Source of the DNA: Vesta saturnalis
Lineage: Eukaryota; Arthropoda; Insecta; Coleoptera; Lampyridae
NCBI GenBank assembly: GCA_036346205.1
Contig: JARFJB010001495.1
Location: 6,483,501 to 6,547,500 of the forward strand
Length of the DNA stretch: 64,000 nucleotides
Direction of reading: 5' to 3'
Shown here in pieces: positions 45,922 through 57,815 of this stretch (the first letter of the stretch is position 1; each line of letters starts with the position of its first letter). A program made the position numbers and the translations under genes. Under the pieces are notes generated by a model. It was not told where the DNA came from. It did not search any database and was given only the letters and a program-made list of their open reading frames with translations.

Positions 45922-48420
45922 ACAGAAAAAATGATTCTCAAGTGAAAACGATACCTACAATAAAAAATAAATATGAAGAATTTGTGTTAAACCTGCAATA
46001 AAGATTCGTTTAATTCCGACGATAGTAATAATGTCAGTATCCACGAAAACAATACATCAGTAGAAGATTGTGCCGTTGTGTATTTTTCCGGTTATCTTGT
46101 GCATAAAACCATAAAAAATACAACTGGATAAGTGTATTACAAGATTGTTAGATGCCGATTCAATACTGAAAGACAAAAACCAGTTACTATTACAACGCGA
46201 CTATTCAAAGGTCAAAATATTGAGCATTTAAAAACCTACAGAAACTACAACTGATGTGTATTTAATTTTAAATTATTTTTCTATTTATTTTGAAAACCAT
46301 AAATCGTCACAAAGTTTCCAAAACATTTATAACATTTTATTCTAATTCACCTAAATAAAAGTTTGCAGGGTGGTTAGATGAAGGTGAGACATGTTATCAG
46401 CACAATTTATTTATCATTAAACATTTATTACGTGTAAATCACAAAAGTCATTAAAATGGATGTCACAAGATTTTAGGACTGAAATAACCCGAAAAAAATT
46501 TGTAATGTGAATAGCATATAGAAATATATACGGACACCTACATAATTTTACTTTATTAGTTTGATTAAATTGTTTGGATTAAATGAAATTGTTGGAGGTG
46601 TTATTTAGCTTAACATTTATATACCTACATAGTGGTTAAAGTAATAGTACAAAATATACACAAATTTTATATAGTAATAATTTCTAACTTCAAAAACGTA
46701 TTAACTGGATGTACTGCAGAAAAAACTTTAACAAGAAGATTTCAATGTTTTTATTATCAAGTAAAAGCGACAACGTTGTTGACTTTAAAACAGGTAGAAA
46801 GGAACAATACACATTTTAAGTTTAGTTTTAAACCCTCAGGCAAGGATTACTTTGTAAAACTAGTACAAATTGCATAAAAAACGTATGCAACCCAAATTGC
46901 GCGATTTCACTTACTTCCATAAGGTTGAACTTCTTTCTCTTTTTATTCAATGGTTAAACCTAAAATTAAAATACAAATGGCCTTTCGGCAGAACAGTTCA
47001 GTTTGCCTTTTTATTTATTTAGTAGTAAAATAAACTACAGGAAAAGAAGACCAATACTGGCAACAGTTACAGATATTGCAAACAAGTAATACCAGAAATT
47101 TACAGGTTTGAGCTAGGTGGGAGTGTATATTAAACCACAAGGATAATAAAAAATACAGGAGCTATTATGACGTAATTTCTTTGCGCAACTCCGCAGTAAA
47201 ACTAAAATGGTAGCTAATTGGTACGGTGTGGTTTCTAATTTATCAAAATTTAAAGTTAGTAATGAATATTGTAAATTGTTACTAAAAACACTTAAATATA
47301 AAATCGAAAAATGTTTTAGCAATTTTTGAATTGTTAACAAACACCACCAGTATAATTTTGGTCAATTACGTTGACTTGCAAATTTGAACTTCATATAAAG
47401 TAAGTATGATAATATTGTAATTCTACTAATGAAGCCGATATTATTATTTTATAGTGAAAGAAATCACTGTCGAGTAATCCCAATATAAAGCGACGATAAA
47501 GTATGTACTCAAATTCACTCTGACCTTTGTTCGTAGGGTTAAAATTACCTAATGTAGTTACAGCACAGAAGGTGGTGCAGCCGAATCAAGAACAGAGTGA
47601 AGATATCGGTTGAGCGTCCACAAAGAAAATTTAGCGAATAGAACGTGCAGGCGTTTTACAGCAATTGTCGAAGTTAAATTCAATTGTTAACTTCCAGATA
47701 TTTAGAGATAACTAGTAATTACTAAACCATTAGATCATAACCATTACGTGCTAAAGGATAAGGTAGGTATTACATAAAACGAAGGTTACATTAATTACTC
47801 CTTTTGTTGTAGACGGGCACACTAAAATGGTATGGACTGTTTTCCGTAGTCGATTGAAAGGATCAGTAGTTCAAGCGATAACAAAAAAGTTATGTTTTGC
47901 CAATAAGAAAGAAGGATTTGTAATCTTACCCAAATTTTAGCAACTAGAATATTTCTTTAAAACCGCTGTTAAATGCGAGCAACAAAACTGGTACAGAGTG
48001 TAGAAAACCAAGTATGCTTTGTCGTAGTTATTTCTTCTAGATTATACCCGATATAATATAATTCCAGAAGAAATGCTGAAATTTTATAGCGCTGCTAAGA
48101 TGACGATCGGCAGAAGGAAGAAAACGTGATCAATCCGTTTTCAACCAAAAATTGTTATATAGATCGCTTTTGTATCGATAAAATTTCAATGAAGAAAGTC
48201 TCAAATTATTGTATTTTCATGCCTCTGGCGAAATTTCAAACATTAACAATTGTATGCTATTAAATAAGTAATACCAAAGTTACATTATGCCGTTGGAGTA
48301 AGAGGGCATACATGTGTACTTCTTATAATTAAATTTATGTTGGCAAATTTAGCACGTTACACATTTCTGAAACTCTGTACATCTAATATATTTTATATAC
48401 ACTTATATTGCCATGAAACT
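45922..48420 (+). repeat. direct repeat X': second, shorter copy of the P-element 3' region
   Basis: 2,499 bp matching 42,308-44,984 from ACAGAAAAAATGATTCTC to GCCATGAAACT. It has a ~125-bp deletion (after CAATACTGGCAACAG), small insertions near 47,667 and 48,301, and very many one-base losses, mostly in homopolymers. The P reading frame is broken throughout. Unlike X it continues straight into the Harbinger remnant. Confidence 0.9.
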
Positions 48421-48424
48421 TCAC

Positions 48425-49058
48425 CTTCCTCTTGAAAATATTGCGCTAATTCTACTTGTACTTCTTTGGCATCTATTTTCTATAAGGTTTCGATTAACTT
48501 ATAGTGGTAGTAAACCTTGAGTTTCTGGTCGCCATCCACCTGGTTGAATAGTACCATATTGTTGGTCTTCGATGTCAAAACTGCCAAAAGGTGTGTAAAG
48601 TCTTTGAGAACGGGTCATTAAAAAATTATGCAAAACGCATATTGCCGACACAATAATAGAAGTTTTTCTGGTTTCAACTCAATTGTTTTTCTTAAAATAC
48701 GGAACCTAGCTGATGCTATTACCAAAAATTTTCAATTATTCGAAGTGCACGCGTCGATAATTAAACACTCTTTGTCCACCATGCATATTTATAAACGCAT
48801 AAAGTTTCACAATGTATGGTTTCATGGCAAAAGCATCGTCTGCTACAATAACGAATGGAACAGCCTTATCACGTCCTGGAAGTTGTCTAAGTTTTGGAAT
48901 ATTTAGGCTACTATTATCTGGTTTTCTTGCCAAGCAGCGTATTAAAACTCCATCAGATACTCGGCCAATGCTTCAACATTAATATATAAAAATGTATAAT
49001 CTGCGTCGGACATAGCCGTGAGAACAACACTATGCATGCCTTCGTAATTATTTCATGC
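48425..49058 (-). pseudogene. Harbinger (HARBI1-like) transposase fragment
   Basis: Minus-strand reading from about 49,058 gives HSVVLTAMSDADYTFLYINV, the DDE_4 block carrying an early catalytic Asp (usually DA-x-Y-x-F-x-x-x-DVG). After a frameshift it gives LARKPDNSSLNIPKLRQLPG, RDKAVPFVIVADDAFAMKPY (the VADDAF catalytic motif) and HGGQRVFNYRR. After a stop, C-terminal pieces read KIFGNSIS and CVLHNFLMTRSQ. The N-terminal half is absent. The 3' part adjoins repeat X'. Sequence with GAGATAAATGTCTCA- and TTTCATCGTGG-like inverted motifs at 49,090-49,190 may be this element's sub-terminal region. Confidence 0.82.
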
Positions 49059-49059
49059 A

Positions 49060-49673
49060 AGCAAAATTTCAAACACTGGCGAAAAGTTGTGAGTGAAGAC
49101 ATTTATCTCTCATGGTGAAAATAAGTCGTGAAATAAATGTCTCAAGAGATAAAATTTTCATGAAATTTTCGTTTCATCGTGGATACTAACCTTTATGGCT
49201 TCAATTAGAGTACGAGAGGTTACATAGCAATCAGAAGTCATAAACTGGAAGTGATGGTGACTCGGAGATAGAATGGCTTAGACCCACACCATCAGGAGCT
49301 TGGCAGGGCGCAAAGGATCAATCAGAAGTCAGAAAGCAAAAGTGGTCGAAGCTAACGCCCAATCAGAAAGCAAAAAGTGAAAGGGTGCGTGCCCTACCTC
49401 CCCGGTTGGTTGTAAACTTTTCCGATTATAAGCTGCTCCCATTCATTTGGTATAGTGAAATTTAAGTAGCCTAACCTTGATGGGTCACATCAGTAAAGAA
49501 TATTTTCGTCAATTTAATCCGAATTAGATTCTAAATTTTGTTAAAAAAATTAAATTTTTTTTTGTTGTTTTTTTTTCTGTGTGGTTATATTAAAAATTAA
49601 TTAAGGTGATTTTAGGGTATGTCGTGCATGAAAATATAATTAGATGTTCAAAAATGGAAAAATTACGACAATG
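49060..49673. other. non-coding stretch with short repeats between Harbinger and hAT elements
   Basis: Holds two to three diverged CAATCAGAAGTCAGAAAGC-like units at 49,228-49,380 and a less A+T-rich segment. Related minus-strand units lie near 26 kb. No coding sequence recognised. Confidence 0.5.
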
Positions 49674-49681
49674 TGCTAATG
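49674..49681 (+). repeat. 8-bp target-site repeat, left of the hAT element
   Basis: TGCTAATG; same 8 bp at 60,505-60,512. Confidence 0.7.
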
Positions 49682-49949
49682 CAGGGGTTCCCAATCTTTT
49701 TCAATCCGCGGCGTACTTACAAGTTTAGTGTTTTATCTCGGTACCCTAACCTAGCTAGCTAGACGGAATGGATAGATACAGTCGAAAGAAATATATGCAA
49801 TGATACTAGTTAGGTAGATAGGCAGACAAATTAAAACATCCACAATATGAAGCTGAGTTTTTTATTTATCTATAAGAATACAAAATTTAAAGAAAAAACA
49901 TTTAAAAGAGACTAAGGATAACAAAAATAAAAAAACAATAGCTACGTAG

Positions 49950-51165
49950 TCAATGTGATGGGTGAGCTTGGTGATCTGCACACATTTTTTCAAAGCGTGG
50001 GATAAGGCTTGACACCGCCACTCTCATTTCTTGTTCCACATTGATCTTAGAGCGATATTTGCTCTTGATTACGGCTACAGCTGAAAATCCAGCTTCACAT
50101 AAATAAGATGTTGCAAAGGGAATAAAAATTCTTAGAGGTTTTGAAGATAAAGCTGGATACTCTTTTGAACAGATATCCAAAACTCCACCAAATTGGAACA
50201 CGAGAATCTAGTTTTAAGGCTGCTGCAACAAGAAAGTTCAATTAGACTCTCTTCTTCATGCGATGTGAATTCTGGTGGAGCTTGTGCATGGAAAGGATCT
50301 TGAATCCATGCAAATTTTTCTACATTGTCTTCGGCAAAGTATTTAGAAAATCATTCAATGAGCTGCGAAAGGTGTTCCGTGAAAAGGGTGATCAGGTTTC
50401 GTGAGACAACAAGCTCATTAGATGCCTCATATTTATACAATTGCCGAAACCAATCTTGACCGCATCTTCATTTACTTTCTTTATCCACAACCGCAGTTTC
50501 TTTCTAAATGCCGCAATCTTCTCTAATAGTTTCAGAATGTGTATATTGTTGCCTTGCAAAGATAGGTTCAGTTTATTAAGTTTTTTAAATATATCACACA
50601 AATATGCTAGTTTTAACAAAAAATCTGGTTCAGCAAAATATCTGGAGTTTTGATGATGTTCTTGTAGTAAAAAAGGGGGAATTTCTTCATGTAATTCAAA
50701 CACACGAAACAAAACATTTCCACGTGAAAGCCATCGGGAATTGCAATAATATAGTATAGTATCTATAGAAAGTTTTTTAAAAATTCTTTCTTTTAGCGGC
50801 CTAGTTTTTATGTAGTTTACTACGTCTCTAATACTTGGTTCAATTCAGAGTTCATTGACTTTGACGCAAGCGGTTCCCTATGGATGATGCAATGGGTCCA
50901 CACAGCATGCGATGCTTTTTCATGAATAAGCGCTTGTATTCCCCCATACCTGCCAGACATTGATCGAACACCATCGGTAGGCACATACACCAATACACCT
51001 TTCCCAATCCAAACCATTTTCTGTAATAAAGTTATCAAGGATTTCAAACCAATCTTGACCCTTTGTACTTTCAGTAATGCTTTTGCAGAATAAAAGTTCT
51101 TTTTTATGAATAAACGTATTCCCCCATACCTGCCAGACATTAATAGAGCACCATCGGTACGTACC
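49950..51165 (-). pseudogene. hAT transposase, 3' block (catalytic core end and dimerisation domain)
   Basis: Minus-strand frames give NGLDWERCIGVC, then TDGVRSMSGRYGGIQALIHE (DGA-type catalytic Asp block) and ASHAVWTHCIIHREPLASKS, the conserved C-x2-H block of ZBED5/FAM200-like hAT transposases. Next come CNSRWLSRGNVLFRVFELHE, PDFLLKLAYLCDIFKKLNKL and MRHLMSLLSH. The C-terminal dimerisation domain reads PLRIFIPFATSYLCEAGFSA, VAVIKSKYRSKINVEQEMRV and RFEKMCADHQAHPSH. Breaks occur between blocks. Near 50,930-51,160 the IGVC...SMSGRYGG...IHEK stretch occurs twice, together with a copied piece of the upstream exon, so the insertion site was rearranged. Confidence 0.88.
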
Positions 51166-51169
51166 GGGT

Positions 51170-51970
51170 GGCCAACTAAGCACGGCCGTCGGCCATATCT
51201 CAGGAATGGATTATACCACAGGTTCGGGAAAAAATTTTTTATAACAAAAGTGGCCTGGAGAAACGCCTGGAAATTATTTTCAGAATTGTAGGTCTACCGC
51301 TAGAGGGCGTATTTGACAGTTAAAATTTTAAAAAGCAAAATTTTTCAAAATTTACACAATTAAGGGGCATATTAAATATTATAATCAGATTCCTCGACAA
51401 ATTCTGCATATTTTTTATTTGACAAGTTTTAGTCTGTCTCTTTAAATAAGGGAGGGGAGTGGAAACCTTGTTACGAAAAAACGCCTTTAATTCAGGTTCT
51501 GCTTGACCAATTTTAACAAGTTTGATGTTGTTTGAAAGAGCTTTTGTTAAACAATAGAAAATTTGTAAATTTGAAGCAATCTAATTAATAACATAAATGC
51601 TAGAGGGTGCTGTAAAATATTTTTTTAATATTGCGTTTTCTCTTTACAATTTTAAATGGAAGCATAAAAATTTAAGTAGGTCTTTAAAAAGTGGACTAAA
51701 TTAGTAATAAAACAGTGAAAACTTCAAGTCGATATCTTTTTCCAATTCTGAGATATCGTAAGAAACAGATAAATGGCGGGAATTGTTCTTCCAACATCTA
51801 GTAGGCTAGTTCGCGTTAACGGAAATTATTAAATTTAGACTGGATGAAAAGACCTTACATTGTTCTGCAGTAATTTAAACTGTTGTCATGCTAATGTTAT
51901 GGTTGACGCTAGATTACCTAAATGCAATGCTGTCGCTACTAACAATGAGAACAAATTATAAAATAATAAT
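51170..51970 (+). repeat. left long inverted repeat of the nested element
   Basis: 801 bp. Begins GGCCAACT and ends AAATTATAAAATAATAAT, and matches the right arm by eye along its whole length with scattered substitutions and small indels. No coding sequence inside. Confidence 0.88.
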
Positions 51971-52265
51971 GTGATAAATCTAACATTTTTTTAATTATAT
52001 AAGAATGTTACATTTGTTTTCAAGCGATGTGTTAGTAAATCAAAAGCATAAAATATCAATAAAAACCGATATTTGCCCAGCAACAACAAATACAGTTTAA
52101 AATATGAATCACGATTTACTGATGACCACAAAATTAGTAAAGAGGGCCATGTAAGATATAAAATAAATTCCCTGTTGAAAACAAGCAGCTATGACTTTTA
52201 CGCGTATGTCAAAAATTATTCATCGTGTTGCATTTAATAGACTTTCATTATCTTTTCGTACCAAA

Positions 52266-53660
52266 ATGATTCTTACAAATGAAGAAGCATTTAATATGTT
52301 GATAGTTTATTTTGCATGTATGAGAAATGCAACCGTTGCTGCTAGAGTGTATGCACTACTGTACCCAAACATACGGCATCACAGCAGAAGAGTTTTTCTC
52401 CGACTCGTACGCCGTGTGCGTACTACTGGAAATGTGAATCTTCCTGTGTACCGAAGACAACGCAGAGGTAAAACACAGGAAAATGTTATTGATGTTTTAG
52501 CTTATGTAAATGTTAACCCTCATTCAAGCACCAGAGCTATAGCTAGAGACTTGGGTATATGTCGAACCACCGTCCAAAATATTTTAAGGGAACACAGGTG
52601 ACTACTTGTTTATTAATGCATGTTCTATTCGGTATTATAATGATAAAAATGTTTTAATTTTTTTCGTTTGTCGTTATATGTTTCTCATTTTTATCATACC
52701 GAAAATGTCATTACATCAAAGTTAACTTGTGACAACATGACTAATGTATTTGCCGCCATTTTATGTCCAGTTTCAATAAAACACCAAATTATTTAATGAA
52801 ATTATCTTATGCTATGTGAATAGATTTTAACTAACAACATGATAATTAAGTGAGGCAACGTAAAGTAAAAAGGTACCAATAATAAAAAATAATGAGAGGC
52901 CGGGCGAAAAAAATTCGTAATAACATTATGAGACTTAATGCAATTAAAGTCCTTTTTCGTTTACTAACAACGAAGGACTTCAATGTGTCTTATTGATCTG
53001 ATTACTTTATAACATATACTATTTTAGATTGCACCCATATCACATGGTCCTACACCATAGTTTGAATGCTTAAGATTTCGATACCAGGTTGGATTTTTGC
53101 AACTGGCTCTCAAATATGGTACACGACGATCCTGAAATACTTTCTCGACTTATGTGGACAGATGAGGCTACTTTTCATAGTAATGGTAGTGTAATTCGAC
53201 ATAATATGCACTACTGGTCTGAAACGAATCTCCACTGGATGCAGGAGGTCCAACATCAGGGTTGTTGGTCTGTAAATGTGTGGTGCGGGATTCTAGGTGG
53301 AGAAATAGTTGGGCCTTTTTTTTAATGAGACTGTGAATGGAGAAAGATATTTAGATTTTTTAAGCAACTAATTGCTACTTCTTTAGAAGACGTACCCTTG
53401 GCCATTCGTCGTGACATGTTCTTGCAACATGATGGGTGCTCGGTACATTATTTTAGAGATGTTGGAATTTCTTAGATCAATTATAACCCTGAAAGGTGGA
53501 TAGGACGTGGAAGTTTATTTATTTGGCCACCAAGGTCTCCACACCTAACTTGTTTAGATTTTTATTTGTGGTGGCGAATAAAAGATCTCGTTTATACCGA
53601 TAGACCCACAACAAGAGCTGATAAAGAATATGACAGACAATACGAAGTATTTCAAGGGCA
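52266..53660 (+). pseudogene. mariner-like (DUF4817-type) transposase with one intron, broken in exon 2
   Basis: An upstream Met at 52,191 is in frame, but MILTNEEAFNMLIVYFACMR at 52,266 matches the usual start. Exon 1 carries RNATVAARVYALLYPNIRHH, then TRAIARDLGICRTTVQNILR (helix-turn-helix) and ends REH-AG before GTGACT at 52,598. The acceptor TTTTAG ends at 53,037; joining gives REH-R-LHPYHM, the family's exact sequence, so the 440-bp intron is real. Exon 2 has a stop after SLNA. It continues with DFCNWLSNMVHDDPEILSRL, MWTDEATFHSNGSV (first Asp) and GCWSVNVWCGILGGEIVGPF. A one-base loss in a T-run breaks NETVNGERYLDFL. HDGC-like and WPPRSPHLTCLDFYLWWRIK-like blocks (second and third Asp regions) follow in shifted frames. 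Confidence 0.88.
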
Positions 53661-54443
53661 TTATTATTTTATAATTTGTTCTCATTGTTAGTAGCGACAG
53701 CATTATATTTAGGTAATCTAGCTGCAATCATAACATTAGTATGATAACAGTTTAAATCACTGCAGACCAATGTAAGATCTTTTCATCCAGGCTAAATTTT
53801 ATAATTTCCGTTAACGCGAACTAGCCTACTAACCGTTGGAAGAACAATTCCCGCCATTTACCTATTTCTTACGATATCTCAGAATTGGAAAAAGATATCG
53901 ACTTGCAGTTTTCATTACTTTTTAAAGACCTACTTAAATTTCTATGCTTCCATTTAAAATTGTAAAGAGAAAACACAATATTAAAAAAATATTAACAGCG
54001 CCCTCTAGCATTTATGTTATTAATCAGGTTGCTTCAAATTTACAAATTTTCTATTGTTTATCAAAAGCTCTTTCAAACAACATTAAGTTTATTAAAATCA
54101 GTCAAGCAGAACCTGAATTAAAGGCGTTTTTTCGTAACAAGGTTTCCACTATCCCCCACCCCTTATTTGAAGAGATAGAACTAAAACTTGTCAAATAAAA
54201 AATATGCAGAATTTGTCGAGAAATCTGATTATAATATTTAATATTCCCCTTAATTGAGTAAATTTTGAAAAATTGTGCTTTTTCAAATTTTAACTGTCAA
54301 ATACGCCCTCTAGCGGTAGACCTACAAACCTGAAAATAATTTCCAGGCGTTTCTCGAGGCCACTTTTGTTATAAAAAATTTTTTCCCGAACCTGTGCTAT
54401 AATCCATTCCTGAGATATGGCCGACGGCCGTTCTTTGTTGGCC
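53660..54443 (-). repeat. right long inverted repeat of the nested element
   Basis: 784 bp. Begins ATTATTATTTTATAATTT and ends with GGCC after TTCTTTGTT. The transposase 3' end (ADKEYDRQYEVFQGHYY) lies just outside its inner edge. Confidence 0.88.
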
Positions 54444-55173
54444 TTTTCTGTAATAAAGTTATCAAGGATTTCAAACAAATCTTGGGCCTTTGTACTTTCA
54501 GTAATGCTTTTGCAGAATAAAAGTTCTTCAACAATAATATAGTCAGCCAGAAAGCGTACGTAACAAATAAGATGTGCATCATTATTACTGTCAGTAGCCT
54601 CATCAAGTTGCAGACCAAATTATTTGTTTTTCATTTTTTCTATTAATTGGTAATTTAAATCCTCAGCTATGTCATGGATTCTTCGACTAATTGTGTGATT
54701 AGACAAGGGTACCTTGTAAATTAATTTTCTCGCCGATTCTCCCACCACAATATTCACCATATCGAGAGCTGTCGGTAGAATAAGCTTTTCTGCAATAGTA
54801 TGAGGTTTTTTGCATTTCGCCACCCTGCATGCTAACTAAAATGCCTAGGTACTGAGGCCTGTTGAGTAATCACTTTTCTTGTTTTTTTTTAATTTTGTGA
54901 GCTCCTATTAAAAAAGTCACCAGATTTTTCAACCATCGTTGGGTGCAGAGTCTCGAGATGTCGCTTTAACTTACTTCGAAGCATGCTTTCGGATGATAGA
55001 ATTTTGAAACAAAGCACACACTGCGGTCTTTCTTCATTGTTTACTTCTATTGAAGTAAAGGAAAAGTCCAAATAGTGCTTTTTTGCTTTCCCACCACTGG
55101 TTGATGCTTTATCAGTATTACTTGAATTACCGACTTGTTGATTTATTAAAAATCTGTCCTTTTTGCAACACAC
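54444..55173 (-). pseudogene. hAT transposase, 5' block (BED zinc finger and start of catalytic domain)
   Basis: From 55,173 on the minus strand: YLDFSFTSIEVNNEERPQCV, then LCFKILSSESMLRSKLKRHL and ETLHP. This is a BED-type finger with C-x2-C and H-x4-H ligands. After a stop and a shift the frame from 54,823 reads HTIAEKLILPTALDMVNIVV, then HTISRRIHDIAEDLNYQLIE. The next frame has FGLQLDEATDSNNDAHLICY, the first catalytic Asp block (LDE-x-TD), and ELLFCKSITESTKAQDLFEI. It stops at ITEK, where the mariner-like element begins. Frameshifts at three points. Confidence 0.88.
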
Positions 55174-55194
55174 TTTTGACGAAAACTAAACGTT

Positions 55195-55390
55195 TGTAAA
55201 TGGACTATTGCGCATGCGGACGTCTAACTACATTCACGGAAACCGACGATATCCCTCTCCTCCCACGCTTCTACCCGCGCGATATTGTTCATTTACAAGC
55301 GAGTAGCGAGACGAGAGGACGCCGTACTTATCAGCGATCGAGCGACGCCCAACGCGAGCGCTTGAAATTTAATTGTTTATTTCGTACTTT
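55195..55390 (-). promoter_or_regulatory. CpG-rich region upstream of the hAT transposase, probable promoter
   Basis: Immediately upstream of the BED-encoding start on the minus strand. It is a sharp local rise in CpG (GCGCATGCGGACGTC, CCCGCGCGATATTG, GAGCGACGCCCAACGCGAGC) within A+T-rich DNA. TTGCGCATGCGG resembles an NRF-1/Ewg-type site. A forward frame of 68 codons through it is a by-product of composition. Confidence 0.45.
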
Positions 55391-55722
55391 ACCCGCTAAT
55401 ACTTAAGATAAGGTTCCGGAGAATGGTAAAAAGGATCTCATCAAAAACATTAAAATGGAAAAAGATGCATGCCATTTGAAGGCCAAATCTATACTTTGTT
55501 ACTAGCATTGTTATACACATTCTTTATATATTATTATTTTTAATTGAAACTTGGAAATCGCATAGCAGAAACATAATATGCGTCGATATTTCTTTTAAGT
55601 TCGCTAATAAACTGATAATACGTATGTACATATGTAGCATCATTTTTTATTGGTAACAGTATTATAATGTTTTCGCTGTGCGATTGCCAAGTCACAATAT
55701 TTCTGTATAAATGTATAATAAA

Positions 55723-55724
<2 letters not shown>

Positions 55725-55799
<75 letters not shown>
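55725..55799. repeat. (TA)n microsatellite inside the hAT element
   Basis: About 75 bp of uninterrupted AT. Confidence 0.97.
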
Positions 55800-55805
<6 letters not shown>

Positions 55806-56780
55806 TCTATCATTATAGCGTCCTTTCATAAAATATGTTTGTGGCGTCCATTTTAAAAAATTCATAGAAGCAGCTATATTTCTCATATATACTTTACAGA
55901 TTCCTATATAGTTGTCTTCAAATATAAAGAAGACTTGATTTTGGATACAAAATATAAAATTTTTATATTCACTCTCCAGTTATATAGCGTCTTTTCAGAC
56001 ACTCACTAATAAGGCGTCAAAAATATACAATTGTTGTATATTTTTTAGCATCTACGGCGTCCACATGTATTTCATGTTTGCATATATTCGCACTTATGGC
56101 GTCCTGAGATGTTGCCAATGTTCATTTAATAACGACTGGACATAAAAAAATAGATATTTCGTATCGTCGGATAGTTTTTCTGCAACGATCGCGTCCTTGC
56201 TGAAACTTATCAGCAGTAACCAGTACCCATTATATTTCTAAATTTAAAAATGCTGTCTCAATTTCCGTAAACAAGATGTCAAGGCATGTCAATTGGCAGA
56301 AGTAATAAAATCGTAGATCTTGTATTTACAAACGTAGTGCTCTTCTTGTAAGGGCAAAGTAGTCGTAGATTAGAAATAATTATAAAAAAAACGTACTCGT
56401 TTTACAGCAAAAAATATCTTTATGAAAAAGAAATATATTATTATATTTCAGAATTTATATTATATTTTAGAATGTATTTTTTACAAAAAAAGAAATATAG
56501 AAAATGCAATAAATGTTAAAAATGTCCTCCAATTTCGCAGATTATCAGTCAGTGTCAATTTAAATTTCTCAAACGAACTAACAAATTCATTCAATTATTT
56601 CTTTATTTTGACCACCATAGAGCAAAATAGTATATTGTTTAACAAGCACGGAATGGCACTCATTTCCCACGAGTACGACAGTTGCAGCATGAGCCGTAGG
56701 CTAAATAAATTTTACCTTACAAGGTGATTGTTGTGGAAGATATGGCGTCATTGACTTTTTTTACTATAAAGGACACTTGC

Positions 56781-56861
56781 TTTTTACACTTTTAATGCCA
56801 ACGTTCCGATGTTCATCCTCAGGGAAGGAGCATGGAAACGTTGGCATTAAAACTGTAAAAA
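56781..56861. repeat. hairpin-forming inverted repeat
   Basis: TTTTTACACTTTTAATGCCA then ACGTT, mirrored by AACGTTGGCATTAAAACTGT then AAAA, about 30 bp apart. There is a single mismatch in the stem (CACTTTT/AAAACTG). Confidence 0.8.
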
Positions 56862-57774
56862 AAAGTGGTAGGTAAGTGTTTTTTTATATCCTAGAGCTGG
56901 TAAGATATTTCTAACAAAGTAATAAGAATTCAGAGGACGGTATCTTTTTTACAAACGAAATAAGGAATTTAAAATTTAAACATATTCAATATAAAACAAT
57001 GATAACTTCGGAAAATAATTGAATGAAGTGTTAGTAGGCCCAGTAACGAAAGTTCTTTAATACATACTGACAAATAACAACAACTTGTGCAAATACGTTT
57101 TTGAAGTTATTCCCATGTTCTCGATTTTCAAACTCTGATTAAAAGATAGTTGGCCATGGTGAGTTGTTGCATGAATAATTCAATTAATTTTCTTTGGATA
57201 CGTTTCTTATCTCCAAATCCCATTATGTAAATAATTTTAAATTTTTTCTCTTTTAGCTAATGTACCATTTTGTAAGATGCTATGTAATTGGATGAAAATC
57301 TAAACTCAGATGCTAATTATAACTATACTAAAGTGAATTACACAATACATGGAGACTAGTTTGAATTAAATCGAGTCATCATCAGGTATATAAAGAATAT
57401 AATATTAATGTAATAGGTAGTCTAATATTGAACCTACCAAAAAAAAAAAAAATTGAAGAATATATCCACAGAAAAAATCCAATTTAAAGGAAAAATATAG
57501 TTTGGTGGAGTAATCCATACAATATATAATGTGTTTATTAAAAACGTTGATGAGAGTTGGGATTGAAAAAGCTAAATTAAACAATAGTTATACTCAGTTC
57601 GCTCCTAAGAACGACCGCCTGTGAACAATCGACGGTCGTTTTCAAATATTAGCAGTGGGGAACAGAAAAATTCATACATGCGGGCCGTTCAATCTAATTC
57701 ACTTGCCTAGGTCATTCAATATTCACGTGATTTTATTTACATGCGCTTTTTCTTGGCCGCGAACAGACTGTAGT

Positions 57775-57815
57775 TAAGACAGTTCAGTGCAGTTCTCTAT
57801 TATCTTTATAATGGA
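57775..57815 (+). promoter_or_regulatory. possible initiator-type promoter before a tiny ORF
   Basis: CAGTTCAGTGCAGTTCTC matches the arthropod TCAGT initiator twice. It is followed closely by an ATG at 57,811 opening only MDTAKQQSHYINIF. Upstream lies a CGACCG/CGGTCG inverted pair near 57,615. The product, if any, is unknown. Confidence 0.2.

Larger units (their letters stand above)
51170..54443 (+). mobile_element. mariner-like element with ~0.8-kb inverted repeats, nested in the hAT gene
   Basis: The left edge GGCCAACTAAGCACGGCCGT and the right edge, read inward as GGCCAACAAAGAACGGCCGT, are followed by a matching run of about 790 bp in inverted orientation. The arms are 51,170-51,970 and 53,660-54,443. 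The 1.7-kb middle carries a spliced mariner-like transposase. No TA duplication is visible at the edges; the flanks are GTACCGGGT and TTTTCTGTAA. Part of the flanking hAT sequence (TTCTGTAATAAAGTTATCAA to AGAATAAAAGTTCTT) is present on both sides, at 51,018 and 54,445. Confidence 0.85.

Noticed and set aside
56422..56727. 101-codon Asn/Ile/Phe/Lys-rich frame
   Set aside because: Composition-driven in very A+T-rich DNA, no motif.
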